In this document: piece by piece, positions 61,963 through 64,000 of the stretch | Layout: the number at the start of each line of letters is the position of its first letter | Position numbering within the stretch: the first letter of the stretch is position 1 | Source of the DNA: Phenylobacterium sp. | GTDB taxonomy: Bacteria; Pseudomonadota; Alphaproteobacteria; Caulobacterales; Caulobacteraceae | Direction of reading: 5' to 3' | Assembly: GCF_030651185.1 (NCBI RefSeq) | Contig: NZ_JAUSCJ010000027.1 | Coordinates: forward strand, 52,696 to 116,695 | DNA length: 64,000 bases | Position numbers and translations under genes: made by a program | The notes under the pieces: generated by a model | The model's database searches: none | What the model saw: only the letters and a program-made list of their open reading frames with translations | Told to the model about the DNA's origin: nothing

Positions 61963-62151
61963 CTAGGCCGCCTTCAGCGTGACGTCGGCCGTGAAGCCAT
62001 TGGCGATGCAGGCGATCACATGGGCGGCGGCTTCGGCTCGCGACTTCGCCACCCCTGAGCGGCAGGGCTGGCCGGACTCGTCAAAGGTCGCCCAGAGCCA
62101 CCGGCCATCCCGCGGCCGGATTTTGAAGGTGTAACGCCTGTCGTGCGGCAT
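61963..62151 (-). CDS. Small hypothetical protein, 62 aa
   Basis: This is an unrecognised soluble protein starting MPHDRRYTFKIRPRDGRWLW and continuing ATFDESGQPCRSGVAKSRAE. It looks like a compact three-stranded sheet with a C-terminal helix (AAAHVIACIANGF). It sits alone between the tad locus and the ABC-F gene. No ribosome-binding site stands out. Confidence 0.6.
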   Translation of the reverse strand: MPHDRRYTFKIRPRDGRWLWATFDESGQPCRSGVAKSRAEAAAHVIACIANGFTADVTLKAA

Positions 62152-62242
62152 GCCGACGTCTCCATTCCTTGGGAACAGGGAACGCTAGTGATTTCAGACG
62201 GTTCCGTCGGATCTCCGACCCAACCGAGCCGGCGTTGTTCGG

Positions 62243-64000
62243 TCAGGCCTCGGTCTTCAGGGCCTCATAGGCTTCCACGGCCGCCATCCACTCCTGTTCG
62301 GCCGCGTCGAGGGCGGCCTGGGCCTTGGCGCGGTCGGCGCCCAGGCGGGCGGCCTTGCCAGGGTCCTTGGTGAAGATGTTGGGGTCGGTAAGCGCCTTGT
62401 CGAGCTCGGCGACGGCGGTGGTGGCGCGGGCCAGGGCCGCCTCGGCCTGTTCGGCGCGCCGGCGCGCGGTGCCGGTAGGGACCTTGGCCTTGGGGGCCGC
62501 CTTGACCGACGGCGGGGCGGCGGCGGCCTGCGGAACCTGGGACGGACCCTTGGCGGCCTGGCGGGCGCGGTCGATCACCAGCTTGGCGTAGTCGTCCATG
62601 TCGCCGTTGAAGGGGGCGATGGTGCCGTCGGCGGCGAGCCACAGGCGGTCGGCCACCAGCTCCATCAGCGACCGGTCGTGGGTGATCAGGATGACGGCGC
62701 CGGCATACTCGTTCAGCGCGTCCAGCAGGGCGCGGCGGCTGTCGATATCCAGGTGGTTGGTGGGTTCATCGAGGATCAGGAGGTGAGGGGCCTCCATGGC
62801 CACCATGTTCAGCAGCAGGCGCGCGCGCTCGCCGCCCGACAGGTTGGCGACCGTGGTCTCCACCTTCTGCACGCCCATGCCGAACTGGGCCAGGCGCGAG
62901 CGGCGGGCCGCGTCGCTGGCCTCGGGCATGGCCCGCCGGATGATCTCCAGCGGGGTGTCGGAGGGATCGAGCGCCTCGATCTGGTGCTGGTGGAACCAGC
63001 CCACCTTCAGGCGGCGGTCGCGGCGCAGGTCGCCGTGCATGACCTGCAGGGCCCCGGCGATCAGCTTGGCGAAGGTCGACTTGCCGGCCCCGTTGACGCC
63101 CAGCAGGCCGATGCGGTCGTCCAGGTCCAGGCGCAGGTCCATGTTGCGCAGGATCGGCGAGCCGTCATAGCCCGCCGAGGCGCCCTCCAGGCGGATCAGG
63201 GGCGGGGGCACCGGACGTTCCGGCGAGGGCAGGATGAAGGGGGCGGTGCGTTCGGCCGCGACGACGGAGACCGGCGGCAGCTTGGCCAACTGCTTCAGGC
63301 GTGACTGGGCCTGGGTGGCCTTGGACGCCGTGGCGCGGAAGCGGTCGACGAAGGCCTGCAGGTGTGCGCGCTGGGCGTCGATCTTGGACTTGTTGGATTC
63401 CAGCAGGCGCGCCCGCTCGGCGCGCTGGGTTTCGAAGTTGTCGTAGTTGCCCGGATACAGGTCGAGCTTGCCCGAATGCAGGTGGAGGATGTGGTCCACC
63501 GAGTTGTTCAGGATTTCGCGGTCGTGGCTGATGATGATGGCGCTGTTGGGATACTTCTTCAGCCGAGCTTCCAGCCAGAGCGCGCCTTCCAGGTCGAGAT
63601 AGTTGGTCGGTTCGTCCAGTAGCAGCAGGTCGGGCTCGGCGAACAGGGCCGCGGCCAGGGCCACGCGCATCCGCCAGCCGCCGGAGAACTCGGCCATCGG
63701 CCGCGACAGATCGGCGTGGGAGAAGCCAAGGCCCGAGAGGATTTCCGCCGCCCGGCTGGGCGCGCGATCGGCGCCGATGTCGCTGAGCCGGGCGTAGATC
63801 TCGCCCAGGTGCTCGGGCTCGGCGGTGTCCAGCGAGGCCATCAGGGTCTCGCGTTCGACGTCGGCGGCCAGCACGGTGTCCATCAGGGTCACCGGGGTGG
63901 CCGGGTGCTCCTGGTCGACCGAGGCGATGCGGGCGGCCTTCGGATAGCCGATCTCGCCCGAACCCTGGTGAAGCTGACCCAGGATCAGCTTGAACAGGGT
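62243..64000 (-). CDS. ABC-F family ATPase (5' end beyond window edge)
   Basis: This is a ribosome-associated ABC-F protein with two ATP-binding domains; 585 codons are present and the frame is open at 64000. The window begins just after the first Walker A (TLFKLILGQLHQGSGEIGYP). The first signature and Walker B are FSGGWRMRVALAAALFAEPD and LLLLDEPTNYLD. The second domain has GVNGAGKSTFAKLIAG, LSGGERARLLL and LLILDEPTNHLDID. A long linker coiled coil (about 165-205) and a C-terminal coiled coil (about 500-585) fit the YheS type. A GTG at 63892 should not be taken as the start. Confidence 0.95.
   Translation of the reverse strand, partial: TLFKLILGQLHQGSGEIGYPKAARIASVDQEHPATPVTLMDTVLAADVERETLMASLDTAEPEHLGEIYARLSDIGADRAPSRAAEILSGLGFSHADLSRPMAEFSGGWRMRVALAAALFAEPDLLLLDEPTNYLDLEGALWLEARLKKYPNSAIIISHDREILNNSVDHILHLHSGKLDLYPGNYDNFETQRAERARLLESNKSKIDAQRAHLQAFVDRFRATASKATQAQSRLKQLAKLPPVSVVAAERTAPFILPSPERPVPPPLIRLEGASAGYDGSPILRNMDLRLDLDDRIGLLGVNGAGKSTFAKLIAGALQVMHGDLRRDRRLKVGWFHQHQIEALDPSDTPLEIIRRAMPEASDAARRSRLAQFGMGVQKVETTVANLSGGERARLLLNMVAMEAPHLLILDEPTNHLDIDSRRALLDALNEYAGAVILITHDRSLMELVADRLWLAADGTIAPFNGDMDDYAKLVIDRARQAAKGPSQVPQAAAAPPSVKAAPKAKVPTGTARRRAEQAEAALARATTAVAELDKALTDPNIFTKDPGKAARLGADRAKAQAALDAAEQEWMAAVEAYEALKTEA

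Noticed and set aside
1..64000. CRISPR arrays, tRNA or rRNA genes, integrases, prophage genes
   Set aside because: I saw no regularly spaced direct repeats, no cloverleaf-type sequence in the gaps, and no transposase, integrase or phage structural proteins.

Overview
The window is a GC-rich, densely packed bacterial chromosome segment. Gene content and order point to an alphaproteobacterium of the Caulobacteraceae (Caulobacter or Phenylobacterium type). The main clues are the rpsF-rpsR-rplI-dnaB block, lptF/lptG-lptD-surA-pdxA-rsmA, fabD-fabG-acpP-fabF-mltG-yicC-gmk, a cpa/tad pilus locus, and many 1-8 bp stop/start overlaps. The family assignment is inference from gene order and protein character, since no search was possible. 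I saw no tRNA, rRNA, CRISPR array, transposase or prophage.

Layout. 1-2897 (minus): dnaB (cut by the left edge), rplI, rpsR, rpsF. 3081-8611: exported peroxiredoxin divergent from purC, a thioesterase, a cyclophilin/SDR/CMD-family run, a 48-residue membrane protein, a cold-shock gene with a clear terminator, and a small acidic-tailed protein. 8732-12330: a small membrane protein, a chemoreceptor, and a convergent serralysin-like RTX metalloprotease. 12545-16115: LigD and Ku, the two-component bacterial NHEJ system, convergent around a palindromic repeat. 16168-18032: dienelactone-hydrolase-like enzyme and zinc-type dehydrogenase. 18191-24462 (plus): fatty-acid synthesis, MltG, YicC, guanylate kinase.

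24463-26990 is an accessory-looking stretch of poorly recognised small genes, a coding-like remnant and several copies of a dispersed intergenic repeat. A second repeat-bearing patch lies at 47860-49640. 26988-32804 holds small genes, YceI, an MgtC/DUF4010 membrane protein and a plus-strand run (lipoprotein, DUF3606, YcxB-like, SRPBCC, TauE/SafE). 32801-40617 (minus) is the envelope-biogenesis cluster. 40772-47857 has pepA, a hydrolase, holC, an I78 inhibitor-like lipoprotein, another hydrolase, a lectin-like secreted protein, an NTF2-like protein, an M28 peptidase and a methyltransferase.

49640-52706 is a translationally coupled trio (GT4 glycosyltransferase, SAM methyltransferase, helical-toroid-type protein). 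It is followed by a P450 divergent from a LysR regulator, with palindromes between them. 55184-61836 is a compact Tad operon, cpaB-cpaC-cpaE-cpaF-tadB-tadC, without cpaD, pilin or prepilin peptidase. The right edge cuts an ABC-F ATPase.

Points most worth follow-up: the ungapped 111-bp repeat pair (25150 and 48811) and its degenerate relatives; the reduced Tad locus; the GT4/methyltransferase/toroid trio with its Shine-Dalgarno in a hairpin loop; the CtrA-like box touching the dnaB start; and several very small membrane-protein genes.
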